Shown: in pieces, positions 7,386-16,651 of the stretch
Numbering within the stretch: position 1 is the first letter of the stretch
Layout of the letters: every line of letters begins with the position of its first letter
Source: Acidobacteriota bacterium
GTDB lineage: Bacteria > Acidobacteriota > Terriglobia > UBA7540
Reading direction: 5' to 3'
Assembly: GCA_902812465.1 (NCBI GenBank)
Contig: CADDZE010000004.1
Coordinates: 19,217 to 83,216 of the forward strand
Length of the DNA stretch: 64,000 nucleotides
Translations under genes and position numbers: made by a program
The notes under the pieces: model-generated
Databases searched by the model: none
What the model was told of the DNA's origin: nothing
The model's input: only the letters and a program-made list of their open reading frames with translations

Positions 7386-8102
7386 CTAGCCAAAGTACTT
7401 CCGTGCCATCCGTTGCCACCAGGGCCAATCATGACCAGTATGGTCACCCCAGACGTCCAGCCAGTGGGGAATCTGCTTGGCCTGCATGATACGCGCCAGG
7501 CGGAGGTTCTCCGGCAGGCAGACGTCATCCTCACCGGTGGCAAGCACGATGTGGAGCCGCGTGCGGAAGCGGCTCAGGTACCAGTCGTCGGTGAGATTGG
7601 GGAGGAAGTCAGGGGGGCAGTTGAAATAGCAATTGTCGTCGTAGTAGCCGTCGAGAAACTGGTGGATGTCGAAGGCCCCGCCCATGCTGACAGCGTGCGT
7701 TACCAGGTCCGGGTGGCGCAGCGCGAAGTTCACCACGTGGTAGCCGCCAAAGCTGCATCCCGTCAAGCCGAGGCTGGCGGAAGTGTTTTTGGACCGGATA
7801 AAAGGGATCACTTCGCGAATAAGATAGTCCTCGTACTGCAGGTGCCGCCGCACGCGGTCGCGGGGGTGAACCTGTTTGTTGTACCAGCTCTCGGCATCGA
7901 CGCTGTCGACACAGAACGCCTGCAAGGCACCTTCTTCGTAACGGTGAGCGACGGCGGCGATCATGCCTCGATCTTCGTAGTCGTAGAAGCGCCCCATCGA
8001 CGTAGGGAACACGATCCAGGGCGCTCCGCCATGCCCAAATACCAGCAGCTCCATGTCACGCTGCAGGTGGGGGCTGTACCACTTGTGGTATTCGCGGTTC
8101 AC
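7386..8102 (-). CDS. Esterase-D/PF00756-type alpha/beta hydrolase
   Basis: A 238-residue putative esterase starting at a GTG codon. The alpha/beta hydrolase nucleophile elbow is GLTGCSFGGYHVVNFALR (about residues 112-129), with serine as nucleophile. A likely acidic residue lies in VLATGEDDVCLPEN, and the catalytic histidine in VWGDHTGHDWPWWQ near the C-terminus. The N-terminus, EYHKWYSPHLQRDMELLVFG, matches cytoplasmic or periplasmic esterases of this group, with no evident signal peptide. The family hydrolyses carboxyl esters, including siderophore, S-formylglutathione and acyl-sugar esters; the substrate cannot be chosen here. It lies downstream of the first TonB-dependent receptor gene on the same strand, with about 110 bases and a hairpin between them. 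Confidence 0.85.
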   Translation of the reverse strand: MNREYHKWYSPHLQRDMELLVFGHGGAPWIVFPTSMGRFYDYEDRGMIAAVAHRYEEGALQAFCVDSVDAESWYNKQVHPRDRVRRHLQYEDYLIREVIPFIRSKNTSASLGLTGCSFGGYHVVNFALRHPDLVTHAVSMGGAFDIHQFLDGYYDDNCYFNCPPDFLPNLTDDWYLSRFRTRLHIVLATGEDDVCLPENLRLARIMQAKQIPHWLDVWGDHTGHDWPWWQRMARKYFG

Positions 8103-8159
8103 ACCGGGGGAATGATATCGGCGCGGAAGGAAGCGCGCAATGCAGGGACGAAAGGGATT

Positions 8160-8179
8160 GGGCGGGTCTCAGCCCGCCC
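8160..8179. terminator. GC-rich hairpin downstream of the receptor gene
   Basis: A perfect 7-bp stem, GGGCGGG/CCCGCCC, with a six-base loop lies 34 bases after the receptor stop codon in the minus-strand direction. There is no U-tract, so it may be a mRNA-stabilising 3' hairpin or a weak terminator rather than a classical intrinsic terminator. Confidence 0.4.
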
Positions 8180-8212
8180 TGGTCCAAACACGAAAATCTT
8201 CCGCAAGCAACC

Positions 8213-11200
8213 TCAGAAGTAGACCTTCAAGGCAAACTGGATCTCCCGCGGGTCGCCGGGTCCGCCCGATCCAAGGCCGAGGATGGGCTGGATGGTGCTG
8301 AACACCTTGCCAAAGGCGGCGTCCGAGATGTTGTTATCGGGATTGGAGAAGTTGGGATGGTTGAAGGCGTTGAAGAACTCGGCGCGGAACTCAAAGCGCT
8401 TGCTCTCGGTCAGCAGGAACTGGCGGAAGAGGCTGAGGTCGACGTCCCACAAACCGGGTCCATGGAAGGTGCGGGGCGCGCAGCTTCCAAACTGGCCGAA
8501 GGCCGGAATAATGAACGCCGCGGGGTTGAGGAACACGCCGGACCCCGTGCCGACGTAACCGCCGCTGCCGGTTGCCGTATCCGTGGCGCCGGAGAAGGGA
8601 TTGCCGACGCAATGGGCGTAGGACGCTTTGTTGCCCCCGGGGTCGGTATAGCTGCGGTCCGGGGCGTTAATGTCAAAGGGGGTGCCCGTCTGGGCGGTCA
8701 CGATGGTATTGAACTGCCAGTCGGCGGCGAGCCGGCTGGCCCAGCCGCCCTGGTTGAGCCACGGGCGGCCCTTGCCGAAGGGCAACTGCCAGACGAGGTT
8801 GGCGACAAAGCGGTGCTCAACGTCGATCTGCGAATTGCTCATCTGGGCGCCGTAGTTCCAGGCATTTTGCGGGAGCTGCGGACCAGTGAGGTTGTCGACG
8901 TAGTTGGCCAGGCCGTGGCTCCAGGTGTAGCTCACCCCGTAACTCAGGCCGCGGCTGAACGTCCGCCGCAAGCTGACCTCGAAAGCGTTGTAGTTCGTAT
9001 TGCCGTCGTTAGTGGCGTATTCGAGGAATCCGTGCTGGCCGGGCACGCCGCAGCCTCCGCCGGGCTGGGCCGTGCTGACCTGCGTGACGGAGTTGAGGCC
9101 AGGCCAGACGAAGCTCACATTCGGGCAACCGCCGGGGCCCAAACTGGTGATGATCCCCTGGTTGAGATCGCGTACGCGGTTTTCCTTGCGGCCCCAGTTG
9201 CCCACATAGGTCACGTCGAGGACGGTGTTGCTGGTGATTTGGATTTCCGGACCGAAGCTGGCCTGTTCAACGTAGGGGGTGCGCTGGTTGGGATCCTGGG
9301 CGCGGAGCTGGATGCCCGCCAGGTTGACACTCTGCGCCAGAAATTCATCGAGCGGAAAGCCGTTCGTCAGGTTGAAGATGGGCGTCGAGGTGTTGGAGAG
9401 CTGGGCATCCAGCAGCCACGGCGGATTGAGCTGAATTAAGCTTTCCGAACCGATGCGTTGCTCATGCTGGTAGAAGACCCCGTAGCCACCGCGCAAGACC
9501 AGCCGGTTCAGGGCGTGGTAGGCGACGCCAAAACGCGGCGCGAAATTGTCGTAGGCCGGATTAATCAGCGACCGCGCTGCCCAGCCTGAGGCGTTGCGAG
9601 CGGCCACCACCAAACTGCCACCATTGGCAGGCGAGAAGTTGGACGTTTCGTTCTGGCGGTTGAGAACGGGCGCGAAGAGCTCATAGCGCAGGCCGTAGTT
9701 GAGCGTCAGCTTGGGCGTGGCGCGCCAGGAATCCTGGGCGTAAAAGGCGTGGCCGGGCTGGTAGTTGTGGACGACCAGCGGGGTGGTGAAGAGGGCAAGG
9801 TCAATGTTGCCTATGAGGAAGTCGGGGAGGCCAAAGCGCCCCTGAGACGTATACGGCCCGTTGGCCAGGATCCAGCCTTGTGGCGCTTTGATGTCCAAGA
9901 AGTTGTCACTCCACTTGTGGTACTCATAGCCGAACTTCAAGCTATGGTCGCCCTTAAGCCAGCTCAGGTTGTCAATTAGTTGCCACACCTGTGAGATCTG
10001 ATATTGCGGCCGCCACGGAGAAGAACCGAGCCGGGTGAGGCCGTTGATGTCGATGGGGGGAATGCCGGCGGTGTTGGGCGTAACGGGGATTCCCGTCAAG
10101 CCGTAGTTGGGGGCGAGCGACTGGCCGAGTGCCAAGCCCACGGGGTCACTGTGGGCATAGTCGCGGTTCCAGCCGCCGCGCAGTTCGTTCACCATCGAGT
10201 TGCTGAGAGTGGTCGAAAGGCCCAGCGCGACCTGCTGGGTGTGGATCCGATACTGGGTGGCGAAATTGCCGTTGCCGGCCACGGGGTTGGAGGTCCACGG
10301 CGGGTCCTGGCGGCTGACGTGGTAATAGCTGTACCGTCCGAAGAGGCGCTCCTTGTCGTTCACGGCATGGTCGATGCGCCCGTCCAAGGACCATGTATCG
10401 TTGGGAACCGAAGTCTGGAACTGGTAGTTGGGGGCTCCGGTCCAGCTTCCGGGCTGCCCTTGAACCGATACCGGCCCGGGAATGTTAGGAGAAGGATAGA
10501 GTGCGGCAAGTTTCTGTCCCACTGGGCTGATGCAGCTCGTCTGCACGATGTTGCCCACCACGCAGCCGGTCTGGCCGGGCAAAGAATCGCTGAGGACATA
10601 GGGAAGCTCAGTGAAGTTTCCCTGCTGCATCAGGGGCGTGGGCACGGTGGACTGCACGGTCTGCGCGCGGCGGGCGCGGAAATCCTGCATGTCGTAAAAG
10701 AAGAAGGTCTTGTCACGGCGGATGGGCCCGCCGACGGTGCCGCCGAACTGGTTCTGCACGTAGTGGCCGATGGGGACGCCGTTGGCATTGCCAAAGAAAT
10801 CGTTGGCGTCCAGGTTGTCATTGCGCAGGTATTCCCACAAGTCCCCGTGAAGCTGGTTGGTGCCGGACTTGATGGTGGCGTTCACCACGGCTCCCGCAGA
10901 GGTGCCAAACTCGGCCGAGTAGGTGCGCGTCTGAATGCGAAATTCCTGCAAAGCGTCGGGGGGTGGCTGGACGACCTGGACGGAAAATTCCTGCAGGTTT
11001 TCGGAATTGGAGTTATTGTCGATGCCGTCCAGCAAGAAGTTGTTCTGCAGTTCGAGGTTGCCGTTAGCGCTGAAGCGGTCCGGCGCCGGATTGTTGGCAC
11101 TGTAAAATTTCTGCACTCCGGGCTCGAGTAGTGCCAGATCGGCATAGCGGCGCCCATTCAAGGGCAGATCAACAATCTGCTGGGTGTTCACCACGTTGCC

Positions 11201-11614
11201 CACGTCGGCCGTTTGTGTCTGCAGCAGGGGCGCTCCGCTGCCAGAAACCACCACCTCCTGCTGCACGGAGCCGACTTTCAGCGTGAAGTCCGCCTGGACC
11301 CGCGAGAGCACGTGGATCTCGACGTTGTTCTGCACTTCGGTGCGGAAGCCCGGAGCGCTCACCTTGATGGTGTACTGGCCGGGGAGCAGGCCCAGCACTT
11401 CGTATTGGCCGGCGCTGTTGGTCAGGGTGCTCACGCTGACGTTGGTGGCCTGGTTCAACACCGTCACGCTCGCACCGGGAATCAAGGCGCCGCTCGCGTC
11501 GCGGACCGCACCCACGATGGAGCCGCGGTCGGTTTGCGCCCGTGCCCCCGCCGCAAGGGCCAGGACTAACACCGCCAGCCGGCTTGGCCTGAAAGAGCTT
11601 GCCTTCCGTCTCAT
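8213..11614 (-). CDS. TonB-dependent receptor with N-terminal carboxypeptidase-regulatory-like domain (Oar-like)
   Basis: An 1133-residue outer-membrane receptor. Residues 1-26 form a signal peptide (RLAVLVLALAAGARAQ). About 30-112 is a CarboxypepD_reg-like beta-sandwich (GSIVGAVRDASGALIPGASV, VSAPGFRTEVQNNVEI). About 115-245 is the plug (IVDLPLNGRRYADLALLEPG, FLLDGIDNNS). The remainder is a long beta-barrel ending REIQFALKVYF with the usual C-terminal phenylalanine. A strong AGGAGG ribosome binding site precedes the ATG. Proteins of this plan are greatly expanded in Acidobacteriota, and no canonical SusD partner is nearby. They are thought to import oligosaccharides or peptides with TonB energy; the substrate is unknown. 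The downstream esterase gene on the same strand could act on the imported ligand, but that is speculation. Confidence 0.93.
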   Translation of the reverse strand: MRRKASSFRPSRLAVLVLALAAGARAQTDRGSIVGAVRDASGALIPGASVTVLNQATNVSVSTLTNSAGQYEVLGLLPGQYTIKVSAPGFRTEVQNNVEIHVLSRVQADFTLKVGSVQQEVVVSGSGAPLLQTQTADVGNVVNTQQIVDLPLNGRRYADLALLEPGVQKFYSANNPAPDRFSANGNLELQNNFLLDGIDNNSNSENLQEFSVQVVQPPPDALQEFRIQTRTYSAEFGTSAGAVVNATIKSGTNQLHGDLWEYLRNDNLDANDFFGNANGVPIGHYVQNQFGGTVGGPIRRDKTFFFYDMQDFRARRAQTVQSTVPTPLMQQGNFTELPYVLSDSLPGQTGCVVGNIVQTSCISPVGQKLAALYPSPNIPGPVSVQGQPGSWTGAPNYQFQTSVPNDTWSLDGRIDHAVNDKERLFGRYSYYHVSRQDPPWTSNPVAGNGNFATQYRIHTQQVALGLSTTLSNSMVNELRGGWNRDYAHSDPVGLALGQSLAPNYGLTGIPVTPNTAGIPPIDINGLTRLGSSPWRPQYQISQVWQLIDNLSWLKGDHSLKFGYEYHKWSDNFLDIKAPQGWILANGPYTSQGRFGLPDFLIGNIDLALFTTPLVVHNYQPGHAFYAQDSWRATPKLTLNYGLRYELFAPVLNRQNETSNFSPANGGSLVVAARNASGWAARSLINPAYDNFAPRFGVAYHALNRLVLRGGYGVFYQHEQRIGSESLIQLNPPWLLDAQLSNTSTPIFNLTNGFPLDEFLAQSVNLAGIQLRAQDPNQRTPYVEQASFGPEIQITSNTVLDVTYVGNWGRKENRVRDLNQGIITSLGPGGCPNVSFVWPGLNSVTQVSTAQPGGGCGVPGQHGFLEYATNDGNTNYNAFEVSLRRTFSRGLSYGVSYTWSHGLANYVDNLTGPQLPQNAWNYGAQMSNSQIDVEHRFVANLVWQLPFGKGRPWLNQGGWASRLAADWQFNTIVTAQTGTPFDINAPDRSYTDPGGNKASYAHCVGNPFSGATDTATGSGGYVGTGSGVFLNPAAFIIPAFGQFGSCAPRTFHGPGLWDVDLSLFRQFLLTESKRFEFRAEFFNAFNHPNFSNPDNNISDAAFGKVFSTIQPILGLGSGGPGDPREIQFALKVYF

Positions 11615-12098
11615 ACGCGCCTCCTGAAGCCTAGTACGGTCACGGGGTCCATCACCACCCCGCGGCGTGGCGCCGCTACCGAGCGTCTTCGCGGCGCTCG
11701 CAGTGATACGCGGCTACTCCCTTGGTGTACGCTGCTTTCCGTGCCTTCACCCAGCGCCTGACGCTATGAAACTCGAAGGAGAAGCACCCCTTTGACGGCG
11801 ATTCACGCCGCACCGAACGGATGCCGAATCGATTCGGTAATCGGGCCGAATGTACAAGGCGGCCGCCAGCCTGTCAAGCCCAAAGTGGATCCGGCCGTGG
11901 CCCGGCCCGCCGACCTGAAGCGACCCGGGACAGGCCAGAATGCGGCCGGAAAGTTCAATGGCCATTTTGGGGTCGATGTGGGGCCGGAGCGAACGCCAAC
12001 TCATCTCGCTGGGCCGCTGGCAACCGCGATCTGGCGCGCCGGATCTCGGTGATGGCCAAGGTCAGGCCGGCCGAGCGATCCCGCTCCAGCCCTCCAGT
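11615..12098. other. Intergenic region, no gene seen
   Basis: About 480 bases between the receptor gene and the 3' end of the next minus-strand gene. It should contain the receptor promoter, but no convincing -35/-10 pair stands out. The short open frames are Pro/Arg-rich shadows without motifs. Confidence 0.5.
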
Positions 12099-13289
12099 TT
12101 ATTCGCGCGAGCAGTCGAGCGTGAGCGGAAAGCCGTCGATCCCTTCCCCTTCCGCGACGTCGAGCCGCCGGTCTTCCTTGGGGCATCCATGCTCCTTGAT
12201 GGTCACGAAGGCGCGGCCCGGAATCAGTTCGAGGGCGGCCACGCCGTCATCATCCACTTGCGCCTTCAGGGTCTCCGCAACGGTTCCGCTGGACCAAACA
12301 ATCTCCAGCCTTGCGCCGCGGGCGGGCTTGCCGGCGCGATCCGTGACCCGCACCAGCACAGGCTTGTGCAATTCCTGCTTGGGCTCATACGTCTCCGGGG
12401 GGAGGAAGGCGAACTGCAGGCTGGCGGACGGTGCCGCGGAAGTGAGTTCCGCGTGCCGGAACACGGCAGTGTCCACGGTCGAGTCCGGGTCGCGGACGGT
12501 AACCCAGTACAGGCCGGACGGCAGATGGGTGAAGGAGAAGCGCCCGTCATCGCCCGTCAGCACCTGGTCCAATGGCCGCTCGCTGCGGTCGCTCAACGAG
12601 ACCAGCTCGTGGTACTTGGGCCGGCCGCTCGCGTTAACGATCACCGAGCCTTCGATCGTTCCCTCACCGGTTGGCGGCCTCAGTTCGATTTCAACCGGGC
12701 TGCTCGTTACCTCTCCCTCCCAAACCAAGACCCCGAGGTTGCGGTGGATGTCTGCCGCGTTCGAATACTGGGCTTCATAAGTGGCCGCAAGGCGATAGCG
12801 CCCCCAGACGGGGTGGTCACCCTGGGCCACCGCGGGAGCCAAGTGCACCGTCAGCTTCTCTTCGTAGTCGGTGCCCGGCGCCACGCGGACCAGCCGGGGG
12901 TGAGGAAGCCCAACGCTTTCGAGCACCCGGGCCTGGGCGGGGATGGCGATCTGGGCTTCTTTGGGCACGCTGGCCGGCTCGAGCCGCACCGCGAGCGTCG
13001 CGCCCCCGAAGGTGCGACCCGGACCGTTCGGGCTCTCCTCAGCCGGCACGCTCCGCTGCAGCGCCGACGGATCGCGCGCGTGGCGGTAGAGCCACAAGGG
13101 GCTCGGGCCCGTATTGCGCAGGTGCAGCGTTAAGCGTGCGGGAAACGGGAAAGGAATCGAAGGTTGGTCAACGGAGACAGAGAGGCTCAAGCGCTGCTGC
13201 GCTTCAGCCCTCGCCGCACCTGCTACCGGCCAGGGACAATAGAGGCCAGCAATGAGAACCTGTAATGCTAGCTTGGTTCTGAACCGCAT
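12099..13289 (-). CDS. Secreted protein with carboxypeptidase-regulatory-like domain, function unknown
   Basis: A 396-residue protein of no recognised function. A signal peptide is visible (LALQVLIAGLYCPWPVAGAARA, cleaved before about residue 30). The N-terminal part (about 33-200) is rich in beta-strand patterns such as FPARLTLHLRNTGPSPLWLY. Around 210-285 is a CarboxypepD_reg-like sandwich (GTIEGSVIVNASGRPKYHEL, DGRFSFTHLPSGLYWVTVRD). A further Ig-like segment (VRVTDRAGKPARGARLEIVW) follows, and a Cys pair lies near the C-terminus. The architecture suggests an exported, surface- or periplasm-located binding or structural protein. It is encoded directly upstream of the TonB-dependent receptor on the same strand, but the 480-base gap argues against tight co-transcription. 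Confidence 0.75.
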   Translation of the reverse strand: MRFRTKLALQVLIAGLYCPWPVAGAARAEAQQRLSLSVSVDQPSIPFPFPARLTLHLRNTGPSPLWLYRHARDPSALQRSVPAEESPNGPGRTFGGATLAVRLEPASVPKEAQIAIPAQARVLESVGLPHPRLVRVAPGTDYEEKLTVHLAPAVAQGDHPVWGRYRLAATYEAQYSNAADIHRNLGVLVWEGEVTSSPVEIELRPPTGEGTIEGSVIVNASGRPKYHELVSLSDRSERPLDQVLTGDDGRFSFTHLPSGLYWVTVRDPDSTVDTAVFRHAELTSAAPSASLQFAFLPPETYEPKQELHKPVLVRVTDRAGKPARGARLEIVWSSGTVAETLKAQVDDDGVAALELIPGRAFVTIKEHGCPKEDRRLDVAEGEGIDGFPLTLDCSRE

Positions 13290-13382
13290 CGAACTCGGCC
13301 CAGCCGTTCACCCGCACGGCTGCCATTCCAGTCTAGCGTGGATTGGGCACGCTGGTGGCTCCGATTTGCCGGGCGATAGGAG

Positions 13383-13409
13383 AGGCCCATCCAAGCGGAT
13401 GATGGGCCT
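13383..13409. promoter_or_regulatory. 9-bp perfect inverted repeat in a divergent intergenic region
   Basis: AGGCCCATC at 13383-13391 is mirrored by GATGGGCCT at 13401-13409 with a nine-base spacer. It lies between the divergent starts of the secreted protein (13289, minus) and the HAD hydrolase (13636, plus), where an operator would be expected. The remainder of 13290-13635 holds a TTGACA at 13451-13456 with only a poor -10 17 bases on, and no gene. Confidence 0.35.
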
Positions 13410-13635
13410 GCGGCGCTCTAGGAGACGAACCCGCACCGCCGGTTTGGTGGTTGACAGCCACGATCGGCGGCGCGGAATATGAGTCGATTGAGACAGGCAG
13501 GCACCAGAACCGATGAACGCTCGGCAGGCAATCCGGTTGATCCTCGGGCACCAAGCGGGGATTCGAAAGCCACCCGACTGGCTCGCAGCTATAGGTTAGC
13601 CGGGCAGGAGGCGTCCTTCAATCCGTGGAGAGAGC

Positions 13636-14247
13636 ATGGCTTCGATCAGGACGATTTTCAGCGACGTGGGCGGGGTGCTCGGCACCAACGGCTGGGACCA
13701 TGCCGCACGAAAGGAGGCTGCGGACAGGTTTCACCTCGACTTTGCCCAGCTCTCCGAACGCCATGACCTGGTGGTGACAGCGTTCGAGACCGGCCAGCTA
13801 GACCTTGATGGGTATCTGGATCGCGTCGTCTTCTATGAGCCGCGGAACTTTTCGCGCCAGGACTTCAAGGCTTACATGTTCGGCGTCTCCCGGCCGTTCG
13901 AGGTTTCGCTCGAGCTGTTCGGACGCTTGGCGCGCTCGCGCCGCTACTTGATGGCTACACTGAACAACGAGTCGCGCGAGCTGAACTTGCACCGTATCTC
14001 AATTTTCGGCCTCAAGCGGCTGTTCAGCGTCTTCTTCAGCTCGTGCTTCCTCGGGCTGAAGAAGCCGGACGAAGCCATCTACCGTCTTGCCTTGACGTTG
14101 ACCCAGTGCGAACCACAGGAATGCCTCTTCATCGACGATCGGGCGCTCAATATCGAATGCGCACGCGCCTGCGGGATGCAGACGATTCATTGCCAGGACC
14201 CCGCGCGGTTGGAGGCGCAGTTCCGCGAGGTGGGACTGGAGTTTTGA
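13636..14247 (+). CDS. HAD-superfamily hydrolase (subfamily IA, YihX-like)
   Basis: A 203-residue HAD hydrolase. Motif I is IFSDVGGVLGTNGW at the N-terminus, with the nucleophilic Asp at about residue 10 and Gly at the +2 position, as in YihX-type sugar phosphatases (FDLGGVL form). Motif II is YLMATLNNESREL, motif III the lysine in GLKKPDEAIYRLAL, and motif IV ECLFIDDRALNIECARACG. The cap is the small helical type. Likely a cytoplasmic phosphatase for a small sugar phosphate such as glucose 1-phosphate, by family; the substrate is not determinable. The ATG at 13636 follows a GAGAGAGC stretch. It converges with aroK, which ends only six bases downstream on the other strand. Confidence 0.88.
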   Translation: MASIRTIFSDVGGVLGTNGWDHAARKEAADRFHLDFAQLSERHDLVVTAFETGQLDLDGYLDRVVFYEPRNFSRQDFKAYMFGVSRPFEVSLELFGRLARSRRYLMATLNNESRELNLHRISIFGLKRLFSVFFSSCFLGLKKPDEAIYRLALTLTQCEPQECLFIDDRALNIECARACGMQTIHCQDPARLEAQFREVGLEF

Positions 14248-14253
14248 GGAAGT

Positions 14254-14766
14254 TCAGAAGAGCCGCAGCTGGAGGATTTGCTGGGCCACCTCTTCCGGGG
14301 TGCGTCCTTCCGTTGGGACGCGATAATCGGCCAACCGGTAGTAGGGAATGCGCTGCTCAAGTAATTGCGCGAAGCTCGCCGCGTCGCGGAACAGCGGCCG
14401 GTTGGTCATGCCATTGCACCGACGCCGCAGCTCCTCGAAGGAGCAGTCCAACCAAACGGTTACGCCGGCCGAAGCGCGAATTAACTCGATGTTCTGTGGC
14501 TGTGCAAAGGTACCGCCACCCAGGGCAATCACGGCAGGCTCCGTCTTGGATGCTTCCGTGAGCGCTGCGTGCTCGAGGGTGCGGAAGAACGGTTCGCCCA
14601 CCTGCTCGAAGATCTCGCGGATGGTCAGGCCCTGGCCGGCCTCGATGGTGACGTCTAAATCGATGAAGGGCCAGCGCAGTTCACGGGCCAGAATCGCGCC
14701 CACCGTCGACTTGCCGCTGCCCATGAAGCCAAGGAGATAAATAATCTTGCGCCGATGGTGCACCAT
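14254..14766 (-). CDS. aroK: Shikimate kinase
   Basis: A 170-residue shikimate kinase, which phosphorylates shikimate at the 3-hydroxyl in the aromatic amino acid pathway. The P-loop is GFMGSGKSTVGAILA (about residue 13). The shikimate-binding aspartate lies in FIDLDVTIEAGQGLTIREIF and the arginine in EPFFRTLEHAAL. The GGG of VIALGGGTFAQ and the LID arginines in RNRPLF-like TNRPLFRDAA are also present. The frame is open upstream for another ~165 codons, but that part has no homology signal, and the ATG at 14766 gives the normal family length. No aroB or other aromatic-pathway gene is adjacent. Confidence 0.93.
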   Translation of the reverse strand: MVHHRRKIIYLLGFMGSGKSTVGAILARELRWPFIDLDVTIEAGQGLTIREIFEQVGEPFFRTLEHAALTEASKTEPAVIALGGGTFAQPQNIELIRASAGVTVWLDCSFEELRRRCNGMTNRPLFRDAASFAQLLEQRIPYYRLADYRVPTEGRTPEEVAQQILQLRLF

Positions 14767-14949
14767 CACTGTCAGAGGTCTGAGAAAAGCCGCCTTCAGA
14801 ATCTCAGCATAGCGCAGCGCCAGCCTGTTTTGCACCCGGACGGCAACAGGAGCCAGCCAGAAGATAGTGATATCATCGCTGGTCCTTCGGAGGAGTGGCG
14901 GAGTTCCGAGTACGCCCTTTGCGACCTGCTTTCTTAATCGTCTGCGCTG

Positions 14950-16515
14950 ATGAGGTGGAATCCGATGACACGACGAACGCTTGTCTCGCTCCTTTCGGTG
15001 TGCGCGGCATTTGCTTGGGCTACCGCTGCCAGTGGCAGCGAGGAAGCCGGATTGCCAGGGCCGGGAGAGGACGGCACACTGCCGGCACTGACGGCCATCG
15101 CCGGGCACGGCATGATGGATTCCCACGCCTACGACGACCTGCAAGAGCTGAGCGATACGATCGGCGGACGCGTCACGGGGTCGCCTGACTGTAGCCGCGC
15201 CATCGAATGGGGCCTGGCCAAGATGAAGGCTATCGGCCTTGAAAATGTCCACGCCGAGCACTGGCAGCTCTCGCGGGGGTGGGCTCGCATCTCCGCCAGC
15301 GCCGAAATCGTTTTGCCCATCCGGCGGCGGCTAACTGTGGATTCTATGGGTTGGGTAGGCTCGACACCGCCTGGGGGTGTGGAAGCCGAGGTTGTACCCG
15401 TTAACCTCTACAAACTGGATGGCGAGATGAAAGACCCATCCAAGTGGACGGGCAAGGTGCTGTTAATGGTCCAAAAGGGTGAGGCGCCCAAGGAGCGCCG
15501 TGATCTTTTCCTCAAATTTGGACCATTCCTCAAGGCGGCATATGCTGCTCACGCCGTCGCGGTGATTGGAGGCCAGGGTGGGGGCAAGGCCGCGGGGATG
15601 CACCTGACCCACACGGGGGTGCTGGGCTTCGATACCTATTACGACATTCCTGTGGTAAGCATGGCAGCGGAAGACCAAAACCAACTTGAGCGGCTCCTGG
15701 ACCACCACCAACTAGTGCGGGTTAAGATCGACGTGCAGAACCAGACGACCCGCGGGCCCGTCGATACGGCGAACGTGGTCGGAGAGATTCGCGGCACCGA
15801 GCATCCCGAACAGGTGATCGTGGTAGGCGGCCACCTCGATTCCTGGGATCTCGCCGAAGGAGCGACGGACGACGGCGTGGGCGTGGCCACCACCCTCGGC
15901 GCAGCCCAAGCGATCCTTGAGAGCGGCTTCAAGCCCCAACGCACCATCCGCTTCGTCCTCTTTACGGGCGAAGAGGAGGGGCTGCTTGGTTCATTCGCCT
16001 ACACGCGAATACACAAGAATGAAATGGCCAATCATGTCGCCGCCGTTATCCTCGACAACGGCCAGGGACCTGTGGTCAGTCTTAACCTGGGTGGCCGCGA
16101 CGATCTCATCCCTGCCGTCAAGAAATTTGCCGAGAGTGTCAAAGCCTTCGGCGACCTGAAGGTGGATGACAACACGTCTTTCAGTACGGATTCTGGACCG
16201 TTCATCCTGGCCGGCCTGCCCGGCATCAACCTGGGCCAGGACTCGCCGGAGTACAAATACACGCACCACTCGGTTGTCGATACCTTCGACCACGTCCAGG
16301 CCGACTTGCTTACACGCGATGCTACGCTACAAGCCCTCATCGCCTTCTGGATTGCCGACCGCCCCGAGCGCCTCGCCAGCCCTTGCCCGCCGGAGAAGAC
16401 AGCGAAAATGCTGGTGGACAAGAAGGAAGATCAATTTCTGAAGGCCTTCGGCCTGTGGCCGTTCGGAAACCTGGGTGCCGGCCAGCAAAGGGGGGGCTCA
16501 AGAGCGGACGAGTAG
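14950..16515 (+). CDS. Secreted M28-family zinc metallopeptidase
   Basis: A 521-residue peptidase. A signal peptide is visible at the start (RRTLVSLLSVCAAFAWATAA, cleaved near SGS); ATG codons at 14950 and 14965 are both possible starts. A protease-associated-like insert runs about residues 125-245. The M28 co-catalytic zinc site follows: His and Asp in VVGGHLDSWDLAEG, the bridging Asp in GATDDGVGVA, catalytic Glu-Glu in FTGEEEGLLGS, an Asp in the later SFSTDSGPF region, and the last His in YTHHSVVDTFDHV. All expected ligands appear present, so it should be an active aminopeptidase or carboxypeptidase of the periplasm or exterior, releasing amino acids from peptides. It is a monocistronic-looking gene between aroK and the minus-strand glycan genes. 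Confidence 0.92.
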   Translation: MRWNPMTRRTLVSLLSVCAAFAWATAASGSEEAGLPGPGEDGTLPALTAIAGHGMMDSHAYDDLQELSDTIGGRVTGSPDCSRAIEWGLAKMKAIGLENVHAEHWQLSRGWARISASAEIVLPIRRRLTVDSMGWVGSTPPGGVEAEVVPVNLYKLDGEMKDPSKWTGKVLLMVQKGEAPKERRDLFLKFGPFLKAAYAAHAVAVIGGQGGGKAAGMHLTHTGVLGFDTYYDIPVVSMAAEDQNQLERLLDHHQLVRVKIDVQNQTTRGPVDTANVVGEIRGTEHPEQVIVVGGHLDSWDLAEGATDDGVGVATTLGAAQAILESGFKPQRTIRFVLFTGEEEGLLGSFAYTRIHKNEMANHVAAVILDNGQGPVVSLNLGGRDDLIPAVKKFAESVKAFGDLKVDDNTSFSTDSGPFILAGLPGINLGQDSPEYKYTHHSVVDTFDHVQADLLTRDATLQALIAFWIADRPERLASPCPPEKTAKMLVDKKEDQFLKAFGLWPFGNLGAGQQRGGSRADE

Positions 16516-16651
16516 CGGGTATAAGACTTCTGGAACGCTCAACCACGGCCAGGAGTCGTCATCTCATGGCAGAAATGCCAGCTTAAGGCTGCGGTTGATT
16601 GGGATCGCAGCTTGCCCTCAGCATCCGGTGCGTCCGGCATCTCGCCTAGGG

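Noticed and set aside
14767..15261. N-terminal extension of the shikimate kinase frame
   Set aside because: The extra ~165 codons show no homology signal and overlap the M28 peptidase start on the other strand; the ATG at 14766 gives the standard enzyme.
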